Assembly: GCA_964503685.1 (NCBI GenBank) | Contig: CAZDAW010000121.1 | Location: forward strand, 1 to 8,693 | DNA length: 8,693 bases | Origin: CAZDAW01 sp964503685 | GTDB taxonomy: Bacteria > Chloroflexota > Anaerolineae > Anaerolineales > Anaerolineaceae | Direction of reading: 5' to 3' | In this document: in pieces, positions 1-5,752 of the stretch | Position numbering within the stretch: the stretch's first letter is position 1 | Layout: each line of letters begins with the position of its first letter | Position numbers and translations under genes: made by a program | Notes under the pieces: generated by a model | The model's input: the letters and a program-made list of their open reading frames with translations, nothing else | The model's database searches: none | What the model was told of the DNA's origin: nothing

Positions 1-4
1 CAAA

Positions 5-401
5 TATTCCACAATGGAGGGCAGTTATCCACAGTTTTGAGGGGGTTATCCACAAGGGAAAACATGAAGCCTTTTTACTCCCTTCTATCCACACATTGCA
101 AGGATTTTATCCACAGCAACCGGCGAGTTATCCACAATTCCAGGTAAGTTATCCCCAAATTCAGCAGAGTTTCCACGTATTCCCGACAATTTATCCACAT
201 CTTTTTCAGGGATTTGTGCGAAAAAAGAGAAGTTATCCACAGTTTCTGAGCCATTTTTCCACACTTTCCCCTTGTTTATGCACCGGTTGTCCAGAAAATC
301 GGGTGCGTTTGTCCCCAAGACCTGTTGGATATCCACACCTGGACGCCAGGTTATCCACAGGATCATCAAAGTTATCCACAGATATAAGACAGTTATCCAC
401 A
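5..401 (+). other. Helically phased DnaA-box array (candidate origin or DnaA-titration locus)
   Basis: Nine perfect TTATCCACA boxes start at 25, 46, 107, 128, 191, 233, 351, 372 and 393. One-mismatch boxes start at 85 (CTATCCACA), 149 (TTATCCCCA), 255 (TTTTCCACA), 276 (TTATGCACC) and 329 (ATATCCACA). Weaker versions start at 5, 170 (one base deleted), 214, 287 and 309. All point the same way. Steps are mostly 20-22 bp (for example 107-128-149-170-191 and 329-351-372-393), and 276 to 287 is 11 bp, so nearly all boxes sit on one helical face; one unit is missing near 67. Linkers share only a tendency to end in AG before the box. TTATCCACA is the established high-affinity DnaA site. That this is a replication origin is inference: no dnaA or dnaN gene and no obvious AT-rich unwinding element is visible here, and the array may extend left of the window. 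A titration or regulatory array is the main alternative. Confidence 0.85.
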
Positions 402-459
402 GGGCAGATAGGAAAAACCGTCTTTCTTTACGCTGCCTCATTTCTTCAACGCGCGAACA

Positions 460-485
460 GCCATTTGGCCATGCGTAAAATGGCC
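460..485. promoter_or_regulatory. Inverted repeat upstream of the GT2 promoter
   Basis: GGCCAT (467-472) is complementary to ATGGCC (480-485) across a 7-nt loop. The same stretch offers an alternative 7-bp pairing, GCCATTT (460-466) with AAATGGC (478-484). It lies just upstream of an extended -10 element. It may be an operator or a small RNA hairpin; no binding protein can be named from sequence. Confidence 0.3.
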
Positions 486-492
486 CAAACTT

Positions 493-501
493 TGGTATAC
501 T
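493..501 (+). promoter_or_regulatory. Putative extended -10 promoter element
   Basis: TGGTATACT matches an extended -10 (TGnTATAAT) with five of six hexamer bases. No convincing -35 hexamer lies at the usual distance, which is acceptable for extended -10 promoters. The predicted transcript start near 508 would leave a leader of about 32 nt before the ATG at 540. The last perfect DnaA box ends about 90 bp upstream. Confidence 0.35.
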
Positions 502-539
502 TGGTCGGTGACGCGCCCGCCGGTATATGGGGCGTCTAG

Positions 540-932
540 ATGATATTGATAAGCCTGATCCCTGGTTNNNNNNNNNNCACGCTGGACGGCTTTGATCAGG
601 TAGAGATCCAGGGCATGGATGATCGAAGCCAGGACGAAAGGGCAGAAGTCGCGCGCCTTTCCGGCGCGGATCACGTTGTCCGCCTGCCGCATCACGCCGG
701 TTTGGCGGGTGCCTTTTCTGCCGGGCTCAATGCATCGCTGCGGTTGGGCGCGGACGTGATTGTTAATACGGATGCGGATAATCAGTATGAAGCGCAGGAT
801 ATCCCCCTTCTGCTGGCACCCATCCTCGGGGGTGAGGCGGATCTGGTAGTGGGTGACCGGGGCGTGGCCACTTTGCAGGCATTCTCGCCGCTCAAACGCA
901 AGCTGCAAACCATCGGCAGCCACATCGTATAA
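540..932 (+). CDS. N-terminal catalytic part of the GT2 glycosyltransferase
   Basis: This fragment contains the GT-A catalytic fold. Visible landmarks are DD followed by RSQDE (the family normally has DDGS), the run HVVRLPHHAGLAGAFSAG, then ADVIVNTDADNQY, whose DAD is the metal/nucleotide-sugar DXD-type motif, and ADLVVGDR followed by FSPLKRKLQ. These match the polyprenol-phosphate sugar transferase branch well. Just after the N gap the substitutions G-M before DD, R for G in DDGS and R for T in QDET look abnormal. Each is explained by one or two base changes, so base-calling near a contig edge is suspect. The fragment ends at TAA 930-932, before the conserved TSGFRA motif, so alone it would lack the acceptor region and membrane anchor. 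Confidence 0.7.
   Translation: MILISLIPGXXXXTLDGFDQVEIQGMDDRSQDERAEVARLSGADHVVRLPHHAGLAGAFSAGLNASLRLGADVIVNTDADNQYEAQDIPLLLAPILGGEADLVVGDRGVATLQAFSPLKRKLQTIGSHIV
568..577. other. Assembly gap (ten Ns)
   Basis: Exactly ten Ns, a typical scaffold placeholder of arbitrary length. The flanks encode compatible halves of a GT2 N-terminus in one frame (MILISLIPG before, TLDGFDQVEI after), which supports the join being correct in order and orientation. Confidence 0.97.
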
Positions 933-980
933 CAGGCCGCGGGCCTCTCCATCCCCGATGCGACCAGCGGCTTCCGCGCC

Positions 981-1484
981 ATGACCCGCGAACTGGCGCT
1001 ACGCACAATGGTGCTCAGTGATTATTCGTACACCCTGGAGACCCTAATTCAGGCTGGAAACCAGAAGATGAACGTGGTGAGCGTCCCCATTCGCACCAAC
1101 CCGCCGCGGCGCCCGTCGCGTCTCATGCGCGGGATTGTCGATTATCTGAGAAATTCCAGTATCACCATCATCCGCTCTTATGCCATGTACCGTCCGCTGC
1201 GGGTGTTTACGATGATTGGAACTGTGATTTTACTCATGGGAGTCGCGATCGGTATCCGCTTCCTGGTGCTTTTTATTGCTAATCAAGGCTATGCGGGAAA
1301 TATTCAGTCGCTGATCCTGGCGGCAGTACTGCTGATCGTTGGGTTCCAGACCCTGCTGATTGGTCTGGTTGCTGATTTGATTGCATTTAATCGAAAGATA
1401 CTGGAAGAATTATTATATCGAATGAGAAATTTTGAACTTACTGACAAGCCCCACGTATATGATTCCGGAGAGAGTTTGAAATAG
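981..1484 (+). CDS. C-terminal part of the GT2 glycosyltransferase with two membrane helices
   Basis: This is what remains open after the TAA at 930-932, starting at the first downstream ATG. Homology begins earlier, at 933, with QAAGLSIPDATSGFRA. It carries the family's YTLETLIQAG and VPIRTNPP motifs (roughly residues 14-40) and an amphipathic linker with RSYAMYRPLRVF. Two hydrophobic segments follow, near residues 76-96 and 107-131, as in undecaprenyl-phosphate glucosyl/mannosyltransferases that end in a two-helix anchor. No ribosome-binding site precedes 981, so independent translation is doubtful; it is best read as the tail of the upstream frame. Confidence 0.6.
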   Translation: MTRELALRTMVLSDYSYTLETLIQAGNQKMNVVSVPIRTNPPRRPSRLMRGIVDYLRNSSITIIRSYAMYRPLRVFTMIGTVILLMGVAIGIRFLVLFIANQGYAGNIQSLILAAVLLIVGFQTLLIGLVADLIAFNRKILEELLYRMRNFELTDKPHVYDSGESLK

Positions 1485-1832
1485 GTAAGTAGAAAACGTT
1501 GTTAGTTGATCATTTGTTCCTTACCTACTTACGCTAACTAAATTTTGATGGAATAGTGGTGGGATTACGCCCAATTAGGATCGAAAAAATATGAGCGAAG
1601 GGTGAATTTAAGGGACTTATTACAAGTAACTCATCGCTTAGCATCTATCGGGCAATAGATGTGGGCTGCTTGTGTCGTGTAAATATTTTGGAGCTAAACT
1701 GAGCTACGGAGAAAAACCGTAGCTACCCGAGCTATCGCAAGGTTATCGTGGAATTGTTGGCAGTGGGTATGAATGGTTGGTTGTGTGGTCGGGAAACCAC
1801 TTTGGTATGCTGGCATATTTTGAGGTTTTTAG
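1485..1832 (+). other. 348-bp intergenic region with several hairpins (possible structured leader)
   Basis: No credible gene is present. Hairpins seen: 1485-1492 with 1525-1532 (8 bp, 32-nt loop); 1642-1648 with 1655-1661 (7 bp, CATCTAT/ATAGATG); 1702-1709 with 1717-1724 (8 bp, AGCTACGG/CCGTAGCT, loop AGAAAAA); and 1785-1789 with 1796-1800 (5 bp, GTGGT/ACCAC). GAGCTA occurs at 1691, 1701 and 1729. None is followed by a T tract, so they are not typical terminators. A 5' leader RNA for the downstream GT4 gene is possible, but no known riboswitch class was recognised. Confidence 0.35.
1822..1825 (+). promoter_or_regulatory. Ribosome-binding site for the GT4 gene
   Basis: GAGG with 7 nt before ATG 1833 supports this start. 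Confidence 0.55.
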
Positions 1833-2159
1833 ATGAAGGTTTGCATTCTGACCACGGCTTTTCCTCGCTGGGCTGATGACATTCATGCTCCGTTTATTTT
1901 TCAGGCTGCTCGAGCAATATATCGTCAAGGAATCCGAACTCGAGTGATTGCTATGCATAGCCCAGGCGCAGCGGTCATGGAGGAAATCGAAGGTGTTGAG
2001 ATCCTGCGCCCTCACTATCTTCCAGAGAGATATGAAATCTTGCGTAAGGAAAGCGCTGGTCTCCCGGAACTTTGGCGCAAAAATCCCTTTGCGCGTCTGG
2101 CAATCATTCCATTTGTCATTGTTCACGCGATTTCACTGCTACTGTATTCTCAAGATTGA
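1833..2159 (+). CDS. N-terminal acceptor-domain part of the GT4 glycosyltransferase
   Basis: This 108-residue fragment opens with MKVCILTTAFPRWADDIHAP, a classic GT4 N-terminus (beta strand, then a loop ending in phenylalanine-proline), followed by FIFQAARAIYRQG and the strand RTRVIAMHSPGA. It then has the variable region with ERYEILRK and a hydrophobic stretch near residues 90-105 that precedes DxIHAHW in relatives. It ends at TGA 2157-2159 and lacks the donor-binding domain, so alone it should be inactive. Confidence 0.7.
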   Translation: MKVCILTTAFPRWADDIHAPFIFQAARAIYRQGIRTRVIAMHSPGAAVMEEIEGVEILRPHYLPERYEILRKESAGLPELWRKNPFARLAIIPFVIVHAISLLLYSQD

Positions 2160-2192
2160 GATCTAATTCACGCGCAATGGACCCTTTCTCGC

Positions 2193-2996
2193 ATGATTTC
2201 CTGGATCGTGAAACCCATTCACCAGAAACCCTATATCGTCTCTGTACATGGGAGTGATATTTTCCAGGCTACGAAAATTCCAGTGATTCGTCAATTCACG
2301 CGATTGGCGTTGACCTCTGCCTCAGCGGTGATTGCGGTGAGTAAATCACTTGCCGATGCCGTTGCTGATTTGGGAGTGGATCGATCAAAGATAATTATTC
2401 TCCCTAACGGTGTGGATACGTCACAATTTATACCTGCCGATACACAAAACTCAAACATTCTTTTTGTTGGCTCGTTAACTAAAAACAAAGGGGTACATTA
2501 TTTGTTGCAAGCTTTTGCACAAATTGCACAAATATTTCCGGAGATGCGTTTACAAATTATTGGTGATGGTTCAAGTAAGGGTGAATTTCAGAATCAGGCA
2601 ATGTCTCTCGGAATCTCACATAGGGTCGATTTTTTCGGCCAGGTACCTCCTTCACAAGTGCGCATAATAATGAGGCAGGCATTAATGTTTGTATTACCTT
2701 CTTTATCAGAGGGTTTCGGGGTCGTAATTTTGGAAGCGATGGCGTCTGGAATTCCATGTATTGGCAGCCGGGTAGGAGGTATTCCTGACCTTATAACGCC
2801 TGATACAGGTATTTTGGTTGATCCCATGAATAGCCAGGCGATTGCTGATGCAATGCGGTATCTGCTGGAGAATCCTGATAAGAGGAAGATGATGAGTACC
2901 TGTGCTCGTCTACGAAGTATCCAAGACTATGATTGGCTGATTGTTGCTAAACGATACATTGAGGTTTATGAGAAGGTAATAAATTCATATGGATAG
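2193..2996 (+). CDS. C-terminal donor-domain part of the GT4 glycosyltransferase
   Basis: Residues 1-60 finish the N-terminal Rossmann domain (PYIVSVHGSDIF, then SASAVIAVSKSLADAV). LPNGVDTSQFIP (about 76-87) marks the hinge, ILFVGSLTKNKGVHYLL (about 94-110) opens the donor domain, and EGFGVVILEAMASG (about 173-186) is the E-x-F-G-x4-E nucleotide-sugar motif, followed by GGIPDLI. Homology starts upstream of the ATG at 2193, immediately after the TGA, with DLIHAQWTLSR. No ribosome-binding site precedes 2193. The gene ends in an 8-bp overlap with the next reading frame. Confidence 0.72.
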   Translation: MISWIVKPIHQKPYIVSVHGSDIFQATKIPVIRQFTRLALTSASAVIAVSKSLADAVADLGVDRSKIIILPNGVDTSQFIPADTQNSNILFVGSLTKNKGVHYLLQAFAQIAQIFPEMRLQIIGDGSSKGEFQNQAMSLGISHRVDFFGQVPPSQVRIIMRQALMFVLPSLSEGFGVVILEAMASGIPCIGSRVGGIPDLITPDTGILVDPMNSQAIADAMRYLLENPDKRKMMSTCARLRSIQDYDWLIVAKRYIEVYEKVINSYG

Positions 2997-3981
2997 AGTA
3001 TCTTCCAAGGAAATTGCAAATAACAGTTTTACGAAATTAAAGGGCATGCGTCAATCCTTGCAGAAGATAGGAATAATTATCGGCGCAGCAATTCTTTTGT
3101 ATCAAATAATACAATATGCTATTAATATTTGGACGAGGGAAGTTGTTATTTATCAGCCAAAATATTTGTTCCTCGCAGCGATGATTTTTATTGTTGCGAT
3201 TTTTCAACAAATGCTGGCATGGAAATTAATCCTGCACGCGATCAATGTTGATATCCCTATGGTTTCCGTTTTGGAAAGCTATGTCGTTTCCTTTCTTCCA
3301 CGTTACATCCCTGGTTCCGTATGGGGGTATATGAGCCGTGCGGAGTGGTTATCACGTTTGCATAAAGTGAGATATGGCGATACAAATTTTGCCTCGGCAA
3401 TTGAAATTGTGGTCGGTTTGTTTAGCTGTGTTTTGATAATTGGTCTTTATCGCTTCACTGAGGAAACAGGAAATGGTAGATTGATTCCTCTCGTTGAGAC
3501 TGCTGTAATAATGGCGTTTTTCTGGATCATCATTTTGTTGGTGGATAAAATCGGGACGTCCATTTTTTTTTCGGGGCATGCAATCGATAAATGTGTGCGT
3601 GGATTTCGCATATTGGAAAGTCTAGTGCTTTTTTTTGTGAACAATTATTTTTATGGAGTTGGAATGTGGTTCGTTTCCCAGGCTTTCTCATTACAGGCAG
3701 CTCGATTGGATCTCAGTGAGTGGTTCTCATTTTCGGCCTTTTACAGCCTAGCCTGGGTAATTGGCTTCCTTATAATATTTGTTCCCGCAGGCGTGGGGGT
3801 TCGAGAAGTCGTCCTGACAATGCTTTTGTTCACGAAGTCGGGGATGCCCTTATCTATGGCCAATGGTGTGGCGGTAGTAATGCGCTTATGTGTGCTGCTT
3901 TCCGAAGCCGTTTGGGTAATGGGTGGTTTTTTATTGGGAAAGTTCAAGAAGAAAATTAAAGATAAGAAGGAGCGAAAATAG
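2989..3981 (+). CDS. Flippase-like polytopic membrane protein (AglD/UPF0104, LPG-synthase TM family)
   Basis: A 330-residue integral membrane protein with about seven or eight hydrophobic segments (near 27-47, 59-80, 92-104, 136-154, 168-186, 208-231, 250-268, 291-316). Two motifs identify the lysylphosphatidylglycerol-synthase-TM/flippase-like family: RYIPGSVWGYMSR (105-117) and FVPAGVGVREVVL (264-276, the usual P-[GA]-G-[VL]-G-V-R-E). Such proteins often sit beside surface-glycan glycosyltransferases and are proposed to move or support lipid-linked sugars; the exact activity is not established. The tail from 318 is lysine-rich and should be cytoplasmic. The start overlaps the GT4 stop by 8 bp, so both are probably translated from one message. 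The first 20 residues are polar and M20 is an alternative start, but the overlap favours 2989. Confidence 0.82.
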   Translation: MDRVSSKEIANNSFTKLKGMRQSLQKIGIIIGAAILLYQIIQYAINIWTREVVIYQPKYLFLAAMIFIVAIFQQMLAWKLILHAINVDIPMVSVLESYVVSFLPRYIPGSVWGYMSRAEWLSRLHKVRYGDTNFASAIEIVVGLFSCVLIIGLYRFTEETGNGRLIPLVETAVIMAFFWIIILLVDKIGTSIFFSGHAIDKCVRGFRILESLVLFFVNNYFYGVGMWFVSQAFSLQAARLDLSEWFSFSAFYSLAWVIGFLIIFVPAGVGVREVVLTMLLFTKSGMPLSMANGVAVVMRLCVLLSEAVWVMGGFLLGKFKKKIKDKKERK

Positions 3982-4005
3982 GATTTTGATTTGAGAGATG
4001 GGATG

Positions 4006-4025
4006 GATAATCCGAAAGGATTATT
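4006..4025 (+). terminator. Small GNRA-capped hairpin after the flippase-like gene
   Basis: ATAATCC (4007-4013) pairs perfectly with GGATTAT (4018-4024) around a GAAA tetraloop, with one further G-T pair outside. The stem is AT-rich and the following bases only partly T-rich, so it is a weak terminator or an mRNA 3'-end stabiliser. It separates the glycosyltransferase/flippase operon from the secreted-protein gene. Confidence 0.4.
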
Positions 4026-4051
4026 GATTAATTTATACCAAAGAGTAAGAT
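4024..4051 (+). promoter_or_regulatory. Weak sigma70-like promoter candidate for the secreted-protein gene
   Basis: TTGATT (4024-4029) and TAAGAT (4046-4051) are separated by 16 bp, each matching four of six consensus bases. It overlaps the end of the hairpin above. In such AT-rich DNA this could arise by chance. Confidence 0.22.
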
Positions 4052-4081
4052 ATTGGTAAATCAAAAGATTCTATTAGTTAT

Positions 4082-4087
4082 AAGGAG
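4082..4087 (+). promoter_or_regulatory. Strong Shine-Dalgarno for the secreted-protein gene
   Basis: AAGGAG with a 5-nt spacer to ATG 4093 fixes this start. It lies inside a 13-bp sequence (4077-4089) repeated exactly at 5748-5760. Confidence 0.8.
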
Positions 4088-4092
4088 TTACT

Positions 4093-5583
4093 ATGAAAAG
4101 ACTATTTAGAGCAACTTCAATTGCAGTAACACTAATACTTATTTTAAGTGTTGTTGCTGCTGCTGCCCCGCTAAATGCGGCTACGACCAAGACTCTGAGC
4201 ACGAACTTTGCTTTGGTCAATTTGGGAACAGAGCAAGCTCAGGTAGTTGCTGAGTATTACTTGCAGGATGGAAGTGCTTGGGCCGTACAACCTGAAAATA
4301 CTACTTTCACGGTTGATGGTAATTATGGACAGAGAGGCGTCGCCCAGTATTTCGACACAGTGATGAAGGCAGGCAGCGGTTCAGTTGTTATTTCGTCTAG
4401 CCAGCCGATGGGTGCTGTCGTTCAGATTCTGGCCCGCAATCAAACGGCAACTTCGGGAGCTTACACTGGTGTTTCTGAGCCAAGCAATAAATATTTTGTC
4501 CCGCAGGTGACTAAACGGCTGAGCACAGCCAACGGTATCTCAAACAGCCAGATTATTATCCAAAACACTGAGGCAACGGCAACAAATGTAACGATTAGCC
4601 TCATTCATTCTCCGTCTGTTCCGACAATGCCGGATTACAATAAGCCGGCTTTCTCTATCCCCGCAAACAGTTCGTACACTTATGATTTGACTGAAGAAAC
4701 AGATGCTAACCTTCCTGCCGGCTGGACAGGCTCGGCCGTAGTTCAAGCAGTGGATACAAGTAAGAAAATAGCCGTAGTTGTGAATACCTTCATAGGCTCT
4801 GATTCATTACAAACCTATAATGCTTTTACCGCGGAAAGTCCTACGGATAAATGGGTAATCCCTATGTTCACTTCACGTTTGGCGAACAAACTGAGCACCC
4901 CGGTGACTTTCCAAAACCCAACCAACAACACCATCCCTGCAGACGATGTAAAGCTTAGTTGCAAGGCCATTGAAGCCACTATTGTGCCCCAGACATTCGA
5001 ATTAACCTATGCAAGTGAGGTTGGTCCGAATGGGGCTGGTGGTTTCAATCCTGTATCTAATATGAATATTCCAGAAGCATGGTCTGGTGTATGTTTTCTC
5101 GAAAGCCAGGGCGGGTATGATATGGTTGTGATGACACAGTTGCGTCGTCCAGGTGCAAGCCCCGAGTTGGCAGTGTATGAGGCATTTCCAGCAGATGCTA
5201 GCGCAACCTCAAGCACGGTAGTTATTCCAGCAATGTCGAAGCGGCAGCCGAATGGTTTTGCCACTACGGCCACCATTGCTAATCTCGATAGGATCAACTC
5301 AGCTCTGGTAAAGCTTACTTATACGCCGGCTGCAGGTTATGTAAATGCTGGCGGTTCAGCGACCCCTGTCGTCCTTCACAAAGAAATACCGGCAAGCGGC
5401 AGTATTGGACAGAATCTGCGCTTCCAGTCCGTGCCTGAACTTCCTGACGGATGGTATGGTACGTTGCTGATTGAGCCTGATGATGGCGCTACACCTCGGC
5501 CGATTGTTGCGATCGTTCAATTGACAAATTACCTGAACGTTGCAGGCGACACGATGATGGCGCACGATGCTATCAACCAGTAA
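4093..5583 (+). CDS. Secreted protein of four degenerate tandem repeats, unknown function
   Basis: 496 residues. Residues 1-30 form a typical Sec signal peptide: basic KRLFR, a hydrophobic core LILILSVVAAAA, then LNAA with likely cleavage near 29-31. The mature part looks like four repeats of about 100-120 residues (roughly 33-134, 135-252, 253-375, 376-496). Repeats 2-4 open with a strand containing V-I-P plus a basic loop (YFVPQVTKR, WVIPMFTSR, VVIPAMSKR). All four close with an aromatic/glycine turn and paired strands: GSGSVVISSSQPMGAVVQIL, WTGSAVVQAVD, WSGVCFLESQG, WYGTLLIEPDD. The alternation of strands suggests beta-sandwich modules. Only two cysteines exist (C290, C334), both in repeat 3. 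There is no LPXTG, lipobox or C-terminal membrane anchor. It may coat the cell surface or bind glycan; no enzyme motif is seen. Two stop codons (TAA TAA) end it. Confidence 0.85.
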   Translation: MKRLFRATSIAVTLILILSVVAAAAPLNAATTKTLSTNFALVNLGTEQAQVVAEYYLQDGSAWAVQPENTTFTVDGNYGQRGVAQYFDTVMKAGSGSVVISSSQPMGAVVQILARNQTATSGAYTGVSEPSNKYFVPQVTKRLSTANGISNSQIIIQNTEATATNVTISLIHSPSVPTMPDYNKPAFSIPANSSYTYDLTEETDANLPAGWTGSAVVQAVDTSKKIAVVVNTFIGSDSLQTYNAFTAESPTDKWVIPMFTSRLANKLSTPVTFQNPTNNTIPADDVKLSCKAIEATIVPQTFELTYASEVGPNGAGGFNPVSNMNIPEAWSGVCFLESQGGYDMVVMTQLRRPGASPELAVYEAFPADASATSSTVVIPAMSKRQPNGFATTATIANLDRINSALVKLTYTPAAGYVNAGGSATPVVLHKEIPASGSIGQNLRFQSVPELPDGWYGTLLIEPDDGATPRPIVAIVQLTNYLNVAGDTMMAHDAINQ

Positions 5584-5635
5584 TAACGCTGGCCAGATAG
5601 CAAATTCGTACGTGCTACCAAACCCATAAAGTATA

Positions 5636-5678
5636 AAACCATCCTGATAGATTCCACTGGGATCTGTCAGGATGGTTT
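5636..5678. terminator. Strong 20-bp hairpin terminator, probably bidirectional
   Basis: Left arm 5636-5655 pairs with right arm 5659-5678 over 20 positions (two G-T wobbles) around a 3-nt ACT loop. The stem starts AAACC and ends GGTTT, so the T tract is partly inside the stem and short. It lies 53 bp after the secreted-protein stop codon and should insulate that gene from the next. Confidence 0.75.
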
Positions 5679-5728
5679 ACAAATATGTGTTATCCCTGAT
5701 GTAGGATAAACGGAAAAATAAAAAGAGT

Positions 5729-5734
5729 TATAAT
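5729..5734 (+). promoter_or_regulatory. Consensus -10 element upstream of the phosphatase-superfamily gene
   Basis: A perfect TATAAT sits 39 bp before ATG 5774. No good -35 hexamer lies 16-18 bp upstream (the region reads ATAAAC), so activator help or chance occurrence is possible. A small inverted repeat, TTATCC (5690-5695) with GGATAA (5704-5709), lies just upstream and could be an operator half-site pair. Together with the terminator upstream it suggests a new transcription unit starts here. Confidence 0.45.
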
Positions 5735-5752
5735 CCCCCATGATTAGGTTAT

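Larger units (their letters stand above)
540..1484 (+). pseudogene. GT2 polyprenol-phosphate-type glycosyltransferase, interrupted by a gap and an in-frame TAA
   Basis: A single reading frame from ATG 540 to TAG 1482-1484 carries a whole DPM1/ArnC-like family 2 glycosyltransferase, which in this family loads a sugar onto a membrane polyprenyl phosphate. Two things break it. Ten Ns (568-577) fall in the N-terminal segment, and TAA at 930-932 interrupts a conserved stretch: GSHIV, stop, then QAAGLSIPDATSGFRAM in the same frame. The start MILISLIPG resembles the first beta strand and IPAYNE motif of GT2 enzymes, and GGGG at 529-532 is a weak ribosome-binding site. Compared with relatives about 12 residues seem missing between IP and the DD motif, so the true gap is probably some 36 nt longer than drawn. 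A CAA-to-TAA change would explain the stop. Sequencing error and true decay cannot be separated here. Confidence 0.75.
1833..2996 (+). pseudogene. GT4 glycosyltransferase interrupted by an in-frame TGA
   Basis: The frame from ATG 1833 to TAG 2994-2996 encodes a complete GT-B retaining glycosyltransferase (388 codons including the internal stop, normal for the family). It would transfer a sugar from a nucleotide donor in the cytoplasm during surface-glycan assembly. TGA at 2157-2159 splits it between YSQD and DLIHAQWTLS. The latter is the standard family motif (DLIHAHW), so homology runs straight across the stop without a frame change. A CGA-to-TGA or TGG-to-TGA change would suffice. Its 3' end overlaps the flippase-like gene by 8 bp (ATGGATAG), implying translational coupling that a premature stop would weaken. 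Whether the stop is real or a consensus error cannot be decided from this sequence. Confidence 0.78.

Noticed and set aside
25..401. CRISPR-like array
   Set aside because: Repeats are only 9 bp with 12-13-bp linkers and match the DnaA consensus; CRISPR repeats and spacers are much longer and nothing resembles cas genes.
85..539. Open frames on both strands across the DnaA array (minus 85-441, plus 96-539 and 272-478)
   Set aside because: Their proteins repeat YPQ or LWIT/VDN about every seven residues, which only reflects the 21-bp (7-codon) spacing of the boxes. No ribosome-binding site or domain supports them, and the 96-539 frame ends at the GT2 start.
438..923. Minus-strand open frame opposite the GT2 gene
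   Set aside because: It is the shadow of a GC-rich coding region, crosses the N gap and shows no recognisable motif, while the plus strand has clear GT2 motifs.
1485..1532. Rho-independent terminator after the GT2 gene
   Set aside because: The 8-bp stem has a 32-nt loop and no T tract follows it.
2157..2159. TGA read as selenocysteine
   Set aside because: GT4 enzymes have no selenocysteine at this place, no obvious adjacent SECIS hairpin was seen, and the neighbouring GT2 gene has a TAA that selenocysteine could not explain.
3741..4064. Minus-strand open frame across the end of the flippase-like gene
   Set aside because: It lies antisense to the well-supported flippase-like gene, is low in complexity and has no motif or start signal.
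5690..5698. Further DnaA box (TTATCCCTG) upstream of the phosphatase-superfamily gene
   Set aside because: It differs from the consensus at three positions and is isolated; the same string also occurs by chance at 8441 within a coding region.
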